DNA of 64,000 nt, taken from NCBI GenBank assembly GCA_026874595.1, contig CM049317.1, positions 41,440,401 through 41,504,400 of the forward strand, in the 5' to 3' direction. Made by a program: the position numbers and the translations under genes. Below are positions 10,191-22,978 of this stretch, piece after piece; the stretch's first letter is position 1; every line of letters begins with the position of its first letter. The stretch comes from Sipunculus nudus (lineage: Eukaryota; Annelida; Sipuncula; Golfingiida; Sipunculidae). The notes under the pieces are model-generated. The model saw only the letters and a list, made by a program, of their open reading frames with translations. It had not been told where the DNA came from and did no database searches.

Positions 10191-11307
10191 AATCAGCTGA
10201 GCTCATGTCGGCATTAAATTTCCCTATTATCACTCACAAAAGAGGATCACTCTGATTACCAGTGAAAATTTTGAATTATCATGTTCCTAACTACATAATC
10301 ATGGAATATAACATGTTCTCAATAACTGTTTCATAAACACAGTAAAACTACATTTATATAAATGTTTGACCTGTTGCTAAGTGTTCAAGTCCCGTCATAA
10401 TATTCCTTGCCATCAGCACGGTTACACCAGTGCGCACATCTACACGCTGTGTAGAGGACATGGCGTTGAAATAATGGGAGTTGTAAGAAGATTTATTTTC
10501 GAAAAATGATTGGATGTTACAGTTAATTTTAAACACCGCACAAATTTCAGATAGTTAAATAATACATATCATTTTGAACCATGCAACAATTTTTGCACCG
10601 GCAAACACCATTGAAGTTACCGGGGAGAAATAAGGCGGGAAAACTTTGGCGCCTTTGGTTTTGTTTACTCATTCCATCGAAGAAGATGGTGGTTCTTTTT
10701 CTGCAACATCTGCCATGACAACTTCTTTGCCAATCTCCCATTTTTTATTTTTAAACCTTAAATATTCTTTTTCAACTCTAGGTCTTTGCAATTTATTGAT
10801 CAGACCGGTCTGCGTATTCATAACGTCCTGTCAGTTTTACTAACAGGAGTATGGGCCCTATCAGTGAATACATGCAGGTGTAGACGGCATAGGTTTCCTG
10901 CAAAACAATACGGAATGGACAGGCTAAGAAATGTCACACATGCATATATGAGGCCACATTAGCATTTTTGATAAGAATTTCTTACAAGTATATATAATAT
11001 TAATTTGTTTTTGTCTAGTTATGAACTTAAGAGATACACGAGTGCTTGGAGTATGGGCATTATAAATTTGAGATGCAATAGAAGGCCTAGTGGGCAGGGA
11101 TTTGGCACTAATAATTGGTTGACTCCCAGAAAATTGGAGCGTTGGAATCTCTTACTGGAAAATGATGCCATCATAATGACCTTAAAAGCAACATTATGTA
11201 AATTATACCTTTCTGCATATTCCACTCTTTTTTTCATTTTAAAAGTTATATTTTCAAACTGCAATTTTCAATACATGATAGTCTTTCATCACTGAAAAAC
11301 ATCTAAA
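10191..11307. other. Stretch without recognised feature
   Basis: Looks like ordinary AT-rich non-coding DNA. Several short open frames occur on both strands, none with recognisable protein sequence. A small GC-richer patch at about 10600-10740 is not repeated in this window and might be unique host sequence. Confidence 0.4.
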
Positions 11308-11992
11308 CTAGATGTGTCGGAAGGACATGAATGCCCCCGCCTGGGACAAATTAGAAACATTTGTTAAATTTTGTAAAAAATTTTAAGTTCAGGAGGTGTC
11401 GTATGGTCAAAAGTAGGTCAACAAGGGCAAAATGCAAAATCGATCTGTAATGAATCATTATCAAACAACACACCAACAAGGCCTACAGGCCTAGTGCAAA
11501 CCTGTGCATTGGGAAATACACCAGGTATAATGCTTCAATGCTTGACCATTACTTCACATGTATATGAACAGTGCAAGTACTACACATTTTGAGTAAGAAA
11601 CAATTACACAAACATCACTGCTGAAATTCGGGTATGGGTGCACACAACACAAAAATGATTGTAGCTGGCACCACCAGTCTTGTATACAAAGAAGCTATCA
11701 GATCAAGATATGCCCAATTTCAGGCTGATATATCAAATTCCTCTGTAGAAATAAGCAGGCACATACACTGTGCAAAAGTCATTGTAGGTGGCGACACCTG
11801 TCTTGTGAACAAGAAAGCCATCAAAGACACATAGACAGGTCAAAATATCAGGCCAATACATCAAACTTACCTTGAGTCTAATGCATGGGGCTGACCAGGC
11901 TTAGGTGAGAAAGGCAGTTGCCCCGAGTGAACTGTGACAAATTTGCTAGCTGGCTCAGGCTACTGTATTAAGTGAACTCATGACCTGCACCT

Positions 11993-13770
11993 GGCTAGAC
12001 TGAGTGAACTTTGGACCTGTACCTGGCTGCACTGAGTGAACTCTTGACCTGTTGCATAATCTGACACAGTTGGTAGTCCACATGCAGCCCTGAGTGGCAT
12101 GACACCCATGAGGTGATCACAAGGTGGCCACAAGGTGTTCATATGTCACCCATGAGGTGATCACATGCCTTGTGCTTGGCTGCACTGACTGAACTCTTGA
12201 CCTATATCTGACTGCACTGAATGAACTCTTGATCTGTTGCCAAATCTGAAACAGTTGGCAGTTTCTCAACCTATTTAAAGATACAAACACAATCTTGGTC
12301 TGTTGGTAAATCTGTTTACACATACTGAAAGACTTTGGCTAAAATGCTTTTTTTTTCAAGCTGACATATTCATAAACTTTTTATCAAAATAACTAAAATA
12401 ACAAAAGATGCAGTTTTTTCATTGTTTAGGGTCCAATAATTCTGCCAAAAATCATTCAAGTAAACTTGAACAAAGGCCACCTAAGGAAAATAATTGTGCA
12501 ATGTTACAGAAATTATAATTGAAACAATAATTTTGTAGAAGAACAGTTTTGCAGTCCTCAGTTTGAAATAGACATAATAATGGCCATAAGACGCACTTAA
12601 GCTTTTCTGATATGATTGAAAGAACCATGTCTTAGGATAATTCTTTTGAAAAATTGAACAATTCAACTTGACAGTTTCATCATAAACATTTTTAGCTGAA
12701 AGAGGCTAAACTTATGAGGGTTTTGCCCATAAAAAAACAGGTCAATGTAGGTGGCACCACAAAATCTGCAACTTCAAATATGAGTCATGTGACCAACATT
12801 TGCACAATAATTGGTAATGCTAGCTTCTGTCATTTCTGAGATAACTATGTCAGTATGCTTACTTGGCCAAATGACTGTTCAAATACGTTTAACTACACTA
12901 AAAATCATCAAAAGCAAACCATTTGAACAAACATGAGAGGGCTTCTTTCTGGGATCATTTCTGTAAAATATTGAACAATTTGGCTAGTCCATTTACAAGA
13001 AGCAGATATAAAAAAAAAAATGAATCCCACAACATTTGATATGTGTCAGATTATTGCATAAAATCTGGGGATGGTAGCTCCTGCTATTCCTGAGAAATTA
13101 TGGGTTAATATACAGATGACCAATGACCCCCGTACAAAAAAAGGTCAATGAAGTTGGCGCCACCAATACCTGAATTTCATATATGACTCGTGTGACCAAC
13201 ACTGGCATAAAATTTGGTGACGATAGCTCTGGCCCTTCTGAGATTGTCATTTTAGTATGCTTTTTTTGGACAGATGACTAGGTTCAACTTCCTGTAATTC
13301 GGCCAAAATTCACCAAACTTGACCCTTTTGGACAAACTTGAGAGAGATGGTACAAAAGATTATTTCTGTGAAATATTGATCATAATGGATTGACAGTTTC
13401 GGAGAAGAAGATTTTTAAAGTTTTTTTAGCTTTTTCTCTATAAAATCTAAAAAAATGCAGATTTTTTCAGATGGCTTTTTTTGCATTAAATTTCATGATG
13501 CATGCTCCAGTTGTTTTCGAAATAGTATGGGTGAACGTATACCTGTGATTGTAAACATTGCCTGGCATGAGGAATATCTAAAATCATAAATCTACATTTT
13601 TTAAAAGTTTTTTGAAACACATTTTTGTCAATATTAACCATAGATAACCTGAAATCTAAATGTCTGGAGGCATGATGTAAAGGATGCTGATAAACTGGTG
13701 CCAGTCTAGATGTATCTGCTTCACACAGCTAACATATAGCGTAAAATGACTCAATTCAATCTTTATAATT
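11993..13770 (+). repeat. Giant inverted repeat, left arm
   Basis: Read on the minus strand, this arm matches 14625-16839. Landmarks: ggctagactgagtgaac (11993) against its complement ending at 16839; gtgatcacatg (12152) against the 16450 region; tgagtcatgtgaccaac (12780) against ggtcacatgactcat (15808); ctggtgccagtctagatg (13695) against the 14700 region. The arms are diverged and contain indels, so the structure is old. The arm itself contains smaller repeats of a 'ccaaaaatcaccgaacttg'-type unit. Confidence 0.75.
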
Positions 13771-14624
13771 CAGCCAAAATTCATTCTTTGGAACAATAAA
13801 AGACAATTATTATAAGAATCATTCAGGGGATTGTTCTTGTAAAATATTAAACAAATTGGCCTTAGTGGCCTCAGTCAAAAAATGTTTTGCAGGTTTATAA
13901 CTCATATGGGAAAATACAGCAAAATGGCTAAGTTAAGCTTCCCATAACTCAGCCAAAAATCATTGAACCAAAACCATTTGAACAAACTTGAATTATCAAC
14001 ATCTAAGGATAATTAATGTATGAGATTTTAGAATTAGGCCCAGTGGTTTTTGAGAAGATGATCTTTGTAGCCACTGAGCTAAAATGGGCTGTTATGGCAT
14101 ATGACTAAATTCAGCTTCCCATAACTCAGCCAAAAGTTACTGACCTGAGACCATTTGAACAAACTTCAAAAAGCACTACCCTAGGATCATTTCTGTGCGA
14201 TATTAAACAATTTGGCCACATGGTTTCAGAGAAGAAGTTTTTTGTAGCTGTCAGTATGATATGGGCACTGATGACCCTCGTACAAAAAAGGCCGATGCAG
14301 GTGGCACCTACAATACCTGAATTTTAGATATGACTCAATTGACCAACATTGGCATAAAATTTGAAGATGATAGCTCCAGCCGTTTCTAAGATTGTAATTT
14401 TAGTATGCTTTTTTGGACAGATGACTAAGTTCAACTAGCTGTAACTCGGCCAAAAATCACCGAACTTGAACCATTCAAACAAACTTGAGAGAGATTGTTC
14501 CCGGGATCATTTCTGTGAAACATTGGACAATTTGGCTGAACAGTTTCGGAGAAGAAGATTTTTAAAGCTTTTTAGCTTTTTCCCTATAAAATCTAAAAAA
14601 AATGCAGTTAGCCAAAAAATATTG

Positions 14625-16839
14625 GAATTATAAAGGTTCAATTGAGTCATTTTACCATATATGTTAGCTGTGTGAAGCAGATACACAGATACATCTAGAT
14701 ACATCTAGACTGGCACCAGTTTATTACATCATGCCTCTAGACATTTAGATTTCAGGTTATCTATGGTTAATATTGACAAGAAAGTTTTTTTAAAAGCTTT
14801 TAAAAAATGTAGATTTATGATTTTTAGATATTCCTCATGCCAGGCAATGTTTACAATCACAGCTATACAGCTCTCTGTGGGTATATAAAGACGGCTGTAC
14901 ATGGATTATAAATAATTGGTATCCATAGTCAAATTAATTCAAGATTTTGCCATCAGTGAGATGTATCCTTTATTACAATTTTGCATTCAATATGCATCTG
15001 TATTAATTTTTAGTGAAAATTTTTACCTGTGAACTAATGCGATGATGTGGCATCGTTTGTCTTCTGTACATTTACCCATACTATTTTGAAAATGATTGGA
15101 GCTAGCATCATGAAATTTAATGCAAAATTTAGCCATCTGAAAATTTTCTTAAATTTTGTAGAGAAAAAGCTAAAAAACCTTTAAAAATCTTATCCTCCGA
15201 AACACTCAAGCCAAATTGTTCAATATTTCACAGAAATAATCTTTTATACCATTTCCCTCAATTTTGTTTAGGAAGTTGAACTTAGTCATCTGTCCAAAAA
15301 GCATACTAAAATGACAGTCTCAGAAACAGCCAGAGCTATCATCACCAAATTTTTGCCAGCGTTGGTCACATGAGTCATATATGAAATTCAGGTATTGGTG
15401 GCACCACCTGAATTGACCTATTTTTGTATGGGGGTCATTGGTCATATGTACATTAATCAATAATTTCTCAGGAATAGCAGGAGCTACCATTCCCAGATTT
15501 TATGCAATAATCTGTCACACATCAAATTTTGTGGGATTCAGCTTATTTTTTTGCTATCTGCATTTACTTAGATTTTATAAGGAAAAAGCTGACAATATTT
15601 TAAAAGTCATCTTCTTGTAGACAGTCCAGCCAAATTGTTAAATATTTTACATAAATGATCCCAGAGGCAAGCCCTCTCAAGTTTGTTCAAATGGTTTGTA
15701 TTTGATGAATTTTAGTGGAGTTACCAAATTTGAACAGTCATTCGGCCAAGTAAGCATACTGACATAGTACTCTCAGAAATGACAGAAGCTAGCATTACCA
15801 GGTATTGTTGGTCACATGACTCATATTTGAAGTTGTAGATTTAGTGGTGCCACCTACATTGACCTGTTTTTTTTATGGGCAAAAAATCCTCATAATTTTA
15901 GCCTTTTTTCAGCTTAATGATAAAACTGTCAAGTTGAATTGTTTAATTTTTCTAAAGACTTATCCAAGGACATGGTTCTTTCAATCATTTCAGAATATAC
16001 TGAGTTTGTTGATTTTTGGTTGAGTTGTGAAAAGCTTAAGTTGGTCTTATGGCCATTATTATGTCTTTTTCAAACTGAGGACTGAAATAGTATTCTTCTA
16101 CAAAATTATTATTTCAATTATATCTTCTGTAACATTGCACAAAAATTATTCTCAGGTGGCCTTTGTTCAAGTTTACTAGAATGATTTTCGGCAGAACTAT
16201 TGGACCTTTAACAATTAAAGTACAGCATCTTTTATTATTCTAGATATTTTGATAAAAAGTTTATGAATATGTCGGCTTGAAAAAAGAAATTTTAACCAAA
16301 GTCTTTCATTATGTGTAAACAGATATACCAACAGGCCAAGATTGAATCTGTATCTTTAAATAGGTTGAGAAACTGCCAACTGTTTCAGATTTGGGAACAG
16401 ATCAAGAGTTCATTCAGTGCAGCCAGATATAGGTAAAGAGTTCAATCAGTGCAGCCAAGCACATGACCTGTGATCACCTCATGGGTGACATGTGAACACC
16501 TCATGGGCACCATGTGATCACTTCATGGGTGTCAAGCCCCTCAGGGCAGGGCCCCTGCATGAGCTTATGCAATGGTGTGGCTACTATTTCAGATTTGGCA
16601 ACAGGCTAGAGGTCAGTCTGGATCTATATATAGCTTTGGCAGACTGCCAACTGTATCAGATTAGGCAACAGGTCAAGAGTTCACTCAGTGCAGCCAGGTA
16701 TGGGTCAGGAGTTTACTCAGTGCAGTAGCTGCATTCTATTTATAGCTTTGGCAGACTGCCAACTGTGTCAGATTATGCAACAGGTCAAGAGTTCACTCAG
16801 TGCAGCCAGGTACAGGTCAAAAGTTCACTCAGTCTGGCC
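14625..16839 (-). repeat. Giant inverted repeat, right arm
   Basis: Reverse-complement partner of 11993-13770, longer by about 440 bp. It carries an extra segment near 14870-15060 and additional copies of a 'caactgt(a/g)tcagatta' unit at 16560-16800. The arms are separated by about 850 bp of related repeat sequence. A transcript across both arms would form a very long imperfect hairpin. Confidence 0.75.
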
Positions 16840-17035
16840 AAAACCTTTATAATAGCCAAAAAATAAGCAAAATCGGATATAGTTTTTTAGATGACCATTT
16901 TTTTTGCAAAAAATTTCGTGATGCTAACTCTTGCCGTTTTCAAGATAGTATGGGTTAACGTACAGACGACGGACAACGGCCGACGGACGCCGGACGACGC
17001 CACACCATCGCATAAGCTCACAGGTTCGCTAAAAA

Positions 17036-17412
17036 TCAGATATTGCAGGTGGCGCCACCAAAATTGTGCAGCACATACAAACCATCAGTCCATATGATCA
17101 AAGTAAGTTTTGTGAAAATCCACACAATGGTTCCTGAGATATAAGCTTCTGACTGTTTTTCTATAATCAACTCTAAAATGTAGAAAAATTGGTCAAGGTA
17201 ACCCATCTTCGAACTTGACGGAGATTTTATCAATATACATATTCACTGATGAAATAAAATATCAACGGTGAATCCTTTTAGAGATATCCCGCTCACAAGG
17301 TAAAAGTTAACAGACGCGGGACGGACGGACGCCGGACAGACAGACAGACGGACGAACAGACGGACAGCTTGGGTGACAACAATAGCCCATCAGCCTATAA
17401 GCTGAGGGCTAA
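17036..17412 (+). mobile_element. Fragment of a further tandem-core family with its own 3' hairpin
   Basis: Contains an exact GGTGGCGCCACC at 17048-17059 and a GGAC/GACA microsatellite near 17310-17365. It ends in a hairpin (tagcccatcagc, loop ctataa, gctgagggcta) followed by an A run. The layout of palindrome, microsatellite, hairpin and A run is that of families A and C, but the stem sequence differs. The matching 5' end was not found. Confidence 0.5.
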
Positions 17413-17966
17413 AAACGGCTGCATGTACATGTACATTTGTCATGAAAATTTATAATTTTCATGAAATTTTCTATGTTTAGGAGCCGTAAAACAATCAAAA
17501 GGAGGTCAACTGGGACGAAACGGGAACTCGATCTGTAACTGGTCATTAACTGCCCACGTACCAAAAATCAGCCCCGTATCTGCAGGCATTCGAAAAAAAG
17601 TCTGTACATGTGTATTTGTCATGAAAATTTATATTTTTCATGAAATTTTCTAAGTTCAGGAGCCATAAAACGGTCAAAAGTAGGTAAACTGCGAAGAAAT
17701 GCAAACTTGATCTGTAACTGGCCATTATCTGCCCACACACCAAAAATCAGGCCAATATCTGCAGGCATTGCGTAGGTCAACCGGGATGAAACGCGAACTT
17801 GATCTGTAACTAGTCATTATCTGCCAACACTCCAAAAATCAGGCCAATATCTGCAGGCATTGCAAAAAAAAGTCCGTACAACTGTTTGATTTCGGAATGA
17901 CAGAAGGACGGAATGAGGGACATGGATAAAACTATATGCCCCGGCCACTTTGTGGCGGGGGCATAA

Positions 17967-18716
17967 AAACATTTTTATTTATGATTTAACATCTTAAACT
18001 CAAAGGCTTAAGTGATTAGTTTTGTTTACTGCAAACGACAGTGAAATACCTATATAATTTTTTTCTTCTCATATATGAACCATATTAAGCTTCTCCCCTC
18101 TGATGTCAAACTGCATTTGCACAAAACTGGCCATTGCCATGATTACTCCACTACATAAATGCTTAGAATTGGTTCGCTTGGTATCCTATGAACACCACTC
18201 AATTTCATATTATCACGAGATATTGTGTATCTCGAACGCATGTTAAGCTGAATGAATACTGCCCTGGCGTATTTTTGCAAAAGTATTCGTAAGAATGGCA
18301 TGATGGCCAAAAGGGGGGTTACCACCCAGATAGGGAAGGGGGATGCCAACCTTAAGTTGGAACAGCACTAAGGACAGAAATGCCCAGGTATAGTCTGGTT
18401 AAGGTGGTTTTCATGTGTCATATGCGTTCCATCTTTGATAAATATAATAAAGTTGGTAAAAATATTTTGAGACAGTGTAAAAATGAAAAATTATGACTTT
18501 TTCAGGACTTTTGAGAATTTTCTAAAAAATCATGACTTTTTAAGTACTGATTTTCAAAATCTCAAAAATCATGACATTTTAAGGACGTAAAAACTCTGTA
18601 CAAATTATCATAAAATTTCATATATACAGTCATACAATTTCACATAATAGATGGCTTATATATACAATTGCCATCACTTTGGCAACAATGATGTTGTGCA
18701 CATGTTTTTTATAGAA
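17967..18716. other. Stretch without recognised feature
   Basis: AT-rich. At about 18480-18600 there are loose repeats of 'aaatcatgactttttaagg'. No coding or RNA gene signal seen. Confidence 0.4.
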
Positions 18717-18924
18717 AACAAGGCCTACAGGCCTAATGCGAACCTGTGCAATGGGATATACATCAGGTATAATGCTTCCATGCTGGACCGTTACTTTTCA
18801 AGTACATGTGTGACATGTATATGTAAAATTAATTCAATTGCAAGCACTAAACATTTTGAACCTGAGCACATGCACCATTTACACAAACATCACTGCTGAA
18901 TTATGTCATGAATTCACACAACAC
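18717..18924 (+). mobile_element. C-family element, 5' part (interrupted)
   Basis: Starts aacaaggcctacaggcct with the inner repeat GCGAACCTGTG, and is collinear with 11475-11650 up to 'cacacaacac'. There the A-family 5' end begins; in the uninterrupted copy the same point continues with 'aaaaatgattgtag'. The other part may be the C-type sequence at about 40485-41403, which contains 'gtgcacaacacaaaaatt' (inference). Confidence 0.65.
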
Positions 18925-19840
18925 AACAAGGGTCCCATGGATTACAGCACTCAGCTGTTATATATGATCACAAAATATGATTGGAAATATACCTTGGAAG
19001 AGGAGGTAGACAAATGCTGGTTTTTTTTGGTAATATAAGCTGTATTATGAGTTGATGGTGTTTAACTCAAGTTATGTAAGATTTTTTTAATATCCTTGGG
19101 GTGAGGGAAGAGGACTGACGCATTTAAATTATTTACATTTGAAAATGGTGTCACACAGGTTTTGACTTGGCCATATAACTTAATCTACATTGCAGTAGAA
19201 GTATTTGAAAAAAAAAACTGTCCATTATCAGTCATGTTAATTATGCTTTTTACATATAAACATATTTAAAGAGACTATTATTGGTGCCATAGAATTTGCC
19301 ATAAAACTCAGAATTTCGCTTAGTGAGGAAATTGACACAAAATTCAAACAATTAAAGCAGAACACTGACAATAACGAAGAGTAAATAACCCAGTTAACCC
19401 AAAGCCTTCAATCCCACAGAACCAGATAGACGAGTATAAACCAGCCTTTCCTGAGGAATCTGGCAATTTGTGTGTATTCTGAATAATTTCTGGGGTACTC
19501 AAATATACCCCAAAACTCTGAGAATATAGCTCACAGTGATAGAATTTCAGGTTTCTGGGGAAAACTTTTATGGAACTCTCAGGATGTCAAGTTAGAGGAT
19601 TCTGGGTCCAATGGTTAGGATTTGTGCCCTACTTTGGTATCAAATTTTCAATTACTCTGTGGGTGCGTATAAGCCCCATAGCTAAAGAAATATGGGTAAC
19701 AGAGACCTAATTCACGTTTCCAAGGATATTTTACACAGACCTCCCTGGATGTCAAGTTAGAAGATTCTAGGACCAATGGTTACAATTTGTGCCCTGTTAA
19801 TGGACGACCACATCTTTGAAGGTCTCAAAAATAGAGAAAA
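18925..19840 (+). mobile_element. A-family element A1, 5' segment
   Basis: Opens with aacaagggtcccatgg, a variant of the family 5' palindrome gacccatgggtc, followed by a diverged 'gcactcagctg' inner repeat. From about 19440 it consists of A-core sequence (agaattctgggtcca-like phrases, 'atatgggtaacagagacct'). It is interrupted at 'aaaatagagaaaa' by a B element whose CTAG follows directly. A1 continues at 21327-21422 and 30345-34781. Confidence 0.7.
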
Positions 19841-21326
19841 CTAGAATACGGGTAGTCGACAAGCGACTACGTGTATCCGCCTAAATCAGAGTGGAACGGG
19901 TGAAGTGAGGCATGGATTAAGTGGCAAGGGGAAATAGAGTGAAGTGTTGCATATTAGCATGGATGTCTGCAGCCAAATTGTGTATGAAGGTTGCCCCCCC
20001 TACCACAAAATCCAGAAAGCCGTCCCAGTTGTATACATATGCAAAATTTAAGGCAAATTAGTCAGACCACTACATGTATATGAGTGATTTTAGCCCGTGG
20101 CAGACAATCAGATGGACGCTGAGCAAAAATGGTTGCAGGTGACGGCACCAGTTTTGCGTATGATAAAGAGCTATGTGAGAACTATACACATGCAAAACTT
20201 TGGCCTAATCGGTCAAACGGTTCCCAAGATATGAGCTTGGATGTCTGCTGCATAAACTAGAATGCAGGTGGCTCCACCTGTCATAAAATCAAGAGAGCTG
20301 TCGGGGATGTATAAACCTGCAAAATTTTAGCCAGATATGTCAAACCACTGCCGAGATATTAGTGATTTTATCCCATGGCAGACAAACAGACAGGAGCTGT
20401 GCAAAAATGGCTGCAGGTGGCGCCACCAGTTTGCGTATGTTATAAAGCTCTCCAAGGGCTACATTTGTGCAAAAAAATTTTCCTGATCGGTCAAACGGTT
20501 TTCGAGATATGAGCTTGGATGTCTGCAGCGTAAACGTGAATGTAGGTGGCGCCACCTGTCATAAAATCTGAAAAGCTATCCAGGATAAATACGCATGCCA
20601 AATTTCAGGTGAATTAGTCAAGTCACTGCAGAGATATGAGTGATTTTAACCCAAGGCAGACAAACAGATGGACACTGTGCAAACATGGTTGCAGGTAGTG
20701 CCACCATTTTTTGTGTATGTTATAAAGCTCTCCAAGGGCTACATTTGTGCAAAAAAAAAATTCCTGATCGGTCAAACGGTTCCCGAGATAATAGCTTGGA
20801 TGTCCGCAGCGTAAACGTGAATGTAGGTGGCGCCACCTGTCACAAAATCAGAAAAGCTATCCAGGATGTATATGCATGTCTCATTTCAGGTGAATTATTC
20901 AAGTCACTGCAGAGATATGAGTGATTTTAACCCAAGGCAGACGAACAGATGGACACTGTGCAAACATGGTTGCAGGTGGCGCCACTATTTTTTGTGTATG
21001 TTATAAAGCTCTCCAAGGGTTACATTTGTGCAAAAAAATTTTCCTGATCGGTCAAACGGTTCCCGAGATATGAGCTTGGATGTATGCAGCGTAAACGTGA
21101 ATGTAGGTGGCGCCACCTGTCACAAAATCAGAAAAGCTATCCAGGATGTATACGCATGCCAAATTTCAGGTCAATTAGTCAAGTCACTGCAGAGATATGA
21201 GTGATTTCAACCCAAGGCAGACGAACAGATGGACACTGTGCAAACATGGTTGCAGGTGGCGCCACCATTTTTTGTGTATGTTATAAAGCTCTCCAAGGGC
21301 TACATTTGTGCAAAAAAATTGTCCTG
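19841..21326 (+). mobile_element. B-family element B2, 3'-truncated
   Basis: The 5' end ctagaatacgggtagtcgac carries a hairpin (GTAGTCG, loop ACAAG, CGACTAC) and the inner repeat TGTATCCGCC. The core follows with a period near 280 bp: exact GGTGGCGCCACC at 20545, 20826 and 21106, and at the second position in the unit at 20416 and 21255 (degenerate at 20696 and 20977). The conserved 3' tail and hairpin are missing. The sequence passes within 'tcctgattctagg' into A core, suggesting a deletion between the two elements. Confidence 0.75.
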
Positions 21327-21422
21327 ATTCTAGGTCCAGTTATTTTGATTTGTGCCCTGTTAACAAATCCAAATGTTTACTCTGGGGGGTATTTCAAAGC
21401 TGCATAGGATGAAGGATATGGG
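21327..21422 (+). mobile_element. A1 core piece before Gypsy-2
   Basis: Contains A-core phrases (ttctaggtccagttatttt, ctggggggtattt, gaaggatatggg). It ends at the Gypsy-2 insertion site; the interrupted unit resumes at 30341-30345 with tgggtaacagagatg. Confidence 0.75.
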
Positions 21423-22952
21423 TGTGACAGGACAACGGGTTTGGTCTGTTGTAATATCATTAATTTGTTTGCATTAGCCGTAGTTGTAGTCACTGGCGGC
21501 AAATGATGTCAGACTTAGCACCATGAGGTAGCGACGCAAGTGGCAAATAATGGTACTAGAGCCCTTGGTCCAATCACGTGACCAGCACAAGTTTCGAATA
21601 TGGCAGAGTCGACAGGTTAGCTCTTCTAGCCGAGGTTTATGATGTCCGATTAACGCTTGTCAAGGATTTGTCAGCTCCAGCCAAGCTCAGTATCCGTTGG
21701 ATAGATGTACTATGATATGAGATGACCAAGGTTTGTGATCTGATTCTTCTGTTTTCATGTGTAAATACCGTCATAAACGGGTTGATCTTTCAAGATTTAA
21801 TCCCAAATACTGATGTCAGAATTGCTGTGGAATTTTCCAGTAAATGCGCAATATAATTGAATATACTGTATCGCGGCAAATAGTTTTAACATTTGTCCTT
21901 CTGTTCGTCAGCGAAAGAAAACTTTATTTCTGTCATTATGTTGACATATAGCGTTTCATACATTTGATACACTGTGGACTGCTCCTACTTTGTGTTACGC
22001 CATAACCTTAAAATTGAGCTGTACTTATGCTTGAAGTGAAGCGCTACATTCGTTAGCTGATGAGGTATTTAGCTACTGCTTACTCCAGTTTATGTAAAAA
22101 CTAACATGATAAATGCCATTTGTCATTCGTTGATGTTTCTGTAAGACGTTTGTATTTCTGTATTAATGTCTTGAGGCCCATTTATGACTTAGTAGACTTT
22201 ATGGCTCATTAGTTTTATATTGTTAGAATATAATTTCTTATTTGTGTTGCCACAGTAGACTCAAGTGTCCATATCAGTCTGGATGAGATGATCAGCATTG
22301 GTGGTGAACACAAAGGGTTGAGCCAAGAGAGGGCACACGTAGGTAGCATTACTAGTAACTGAGATCTTATATGTAACAGGTTCAAGATTACTTAACAGGG
22401 TGAATACTAAGTTTAATTTTGTAAGATTTTCTAATTGTTTTTATATTACATAGGTCCAGATGCAGCTATAGATGCTAGTATGCTGTGGAGTTCATTCCAT
22501 TTAGATGCAACAATTAAATTGTTGTAGGAGTAATTTGATGTATAAACCGGAATATTTTGTGTGCGGTTAGAACATTAATATGGTTTTTTGAACAGATGTT
22601 TATTCAATGTTTATAACATTTGTTTATGTGAGAGAAGTGACAATATATGTGCATCGTTTGTCACAATGATCATCTTTATGAGATTGATATCTGTAATGTC
22701 TGAGTATAAGTGTACAAGTCTTAATTGGAGCAAGGTTTTCTCCATATCTCTTGATAATTGTCATTGCATAATTATATATATGTGTTAAGTTTGCCGAGCT
22801 CGTAACTTATGTTTTGTATTTTTTTTTTATGTATTTATACAGGTACCAGCCACCCTTTCTTACACCCTTTTTTGTTGTTATGTACAAGGGAAATTAAACA
22901 TTTTCCCAGGCAGAATCCGTCTTTGTGTGTTTGTTGACCCAGCCTGGTCACA
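21423..22952 (+). repeat. Gypsy-2 5' LTR
   Basis: tgtgacaggacaacgggttt ... agcctggtcaca, with 6-bp inverted termini TGTGAC/GTCACA. A CCAATCACGTGACC box lies at 21570-21583 and is present in all three LTR copies; it might be a promoter element. The 3' part has a T-rich run before 'atgtatttatacagg'. Confidence 0.9.
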
Positions 22953-22958
22953 GCTTTT

Positions 22959-22978
22959 TGGTGGCAGCGGTGGGATTC
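22959..22978 (+). promoter_or_regulatory. Gypsy-2 primer-binding site, tRNA-Leu type
   Basis: TGGTGGCAGCGGTGGGATTC, six bases downstream of the LTR. It is complementary over its whole 20 bases to the 3' end of animal tRNA-Leu (..CCCACCGCTGCCACCA) as I recall it. Such a long match is convincing. Confidence 0.8.

Larger units (their letters stand above)
11475..17035 (+). mobile_element. C-family element, 5.5 kb, nested in the D element
   Basis: The left end is aacaaggcctacaggcct, in which the two AGGCCT sites can pair, then 'gcaaacctgtg'. The right end is CACAGGTTCGC plus taaaaa (17019-17035). Elsewhere the family's left end reads GCGAACCTGTG, the exact reverse complement of the right end. The flanks caccaa | atcag resemble the D core phrase 'caccaaaaatcag', which supports clean insertion into D. 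Before the right end lies a CGGAC-rich microsatellite. Most of the interior is one giant inverted repeat (separate entries). No protein-coding frame is evident. Confidence 0.7.
11308..17966 (+). mobile_element. D-family tandem-core element, split by a nested C element
   Basis: The left end reads ctagatgtgtcggaagga and then carries ATGCCCCCGCC. The right end carries the reverse complement GGCGGGGGCAT inside a hairpin (about 17936-17963, stem tatgccccggcca with one mismatch, loop ctttg) followed by aaaaa. The D-specific core is repeated at about 17440-17870 with recurring phrases such as 'gatctgtaactggtcatta' and 'atctgcaggcattg'; the same phrases occur in diverged form at 11340-11474. Between them lie the C element and a 17036-17412 segment. 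Family-matched inner repeats, a 3' hairpin and a tandem core fit Helentron-derived non-autonomous elements (inference). No coding capacity. Confidence 0.7.

Noticed and set aside
10547-10741. Possible first exon on the minus strand with a GC-richer patch
   Set aside because: Frames end within about 15-65 codons, there is no convincing donor in frame, and no recognisable protein.
17010-17035. tRNA-like 'ggttcgc' T-arm motif at C-family ends
   Set aside because: There is no cloverleaf or acceptor stem around it; the bases are the family's inner terminal repeat.
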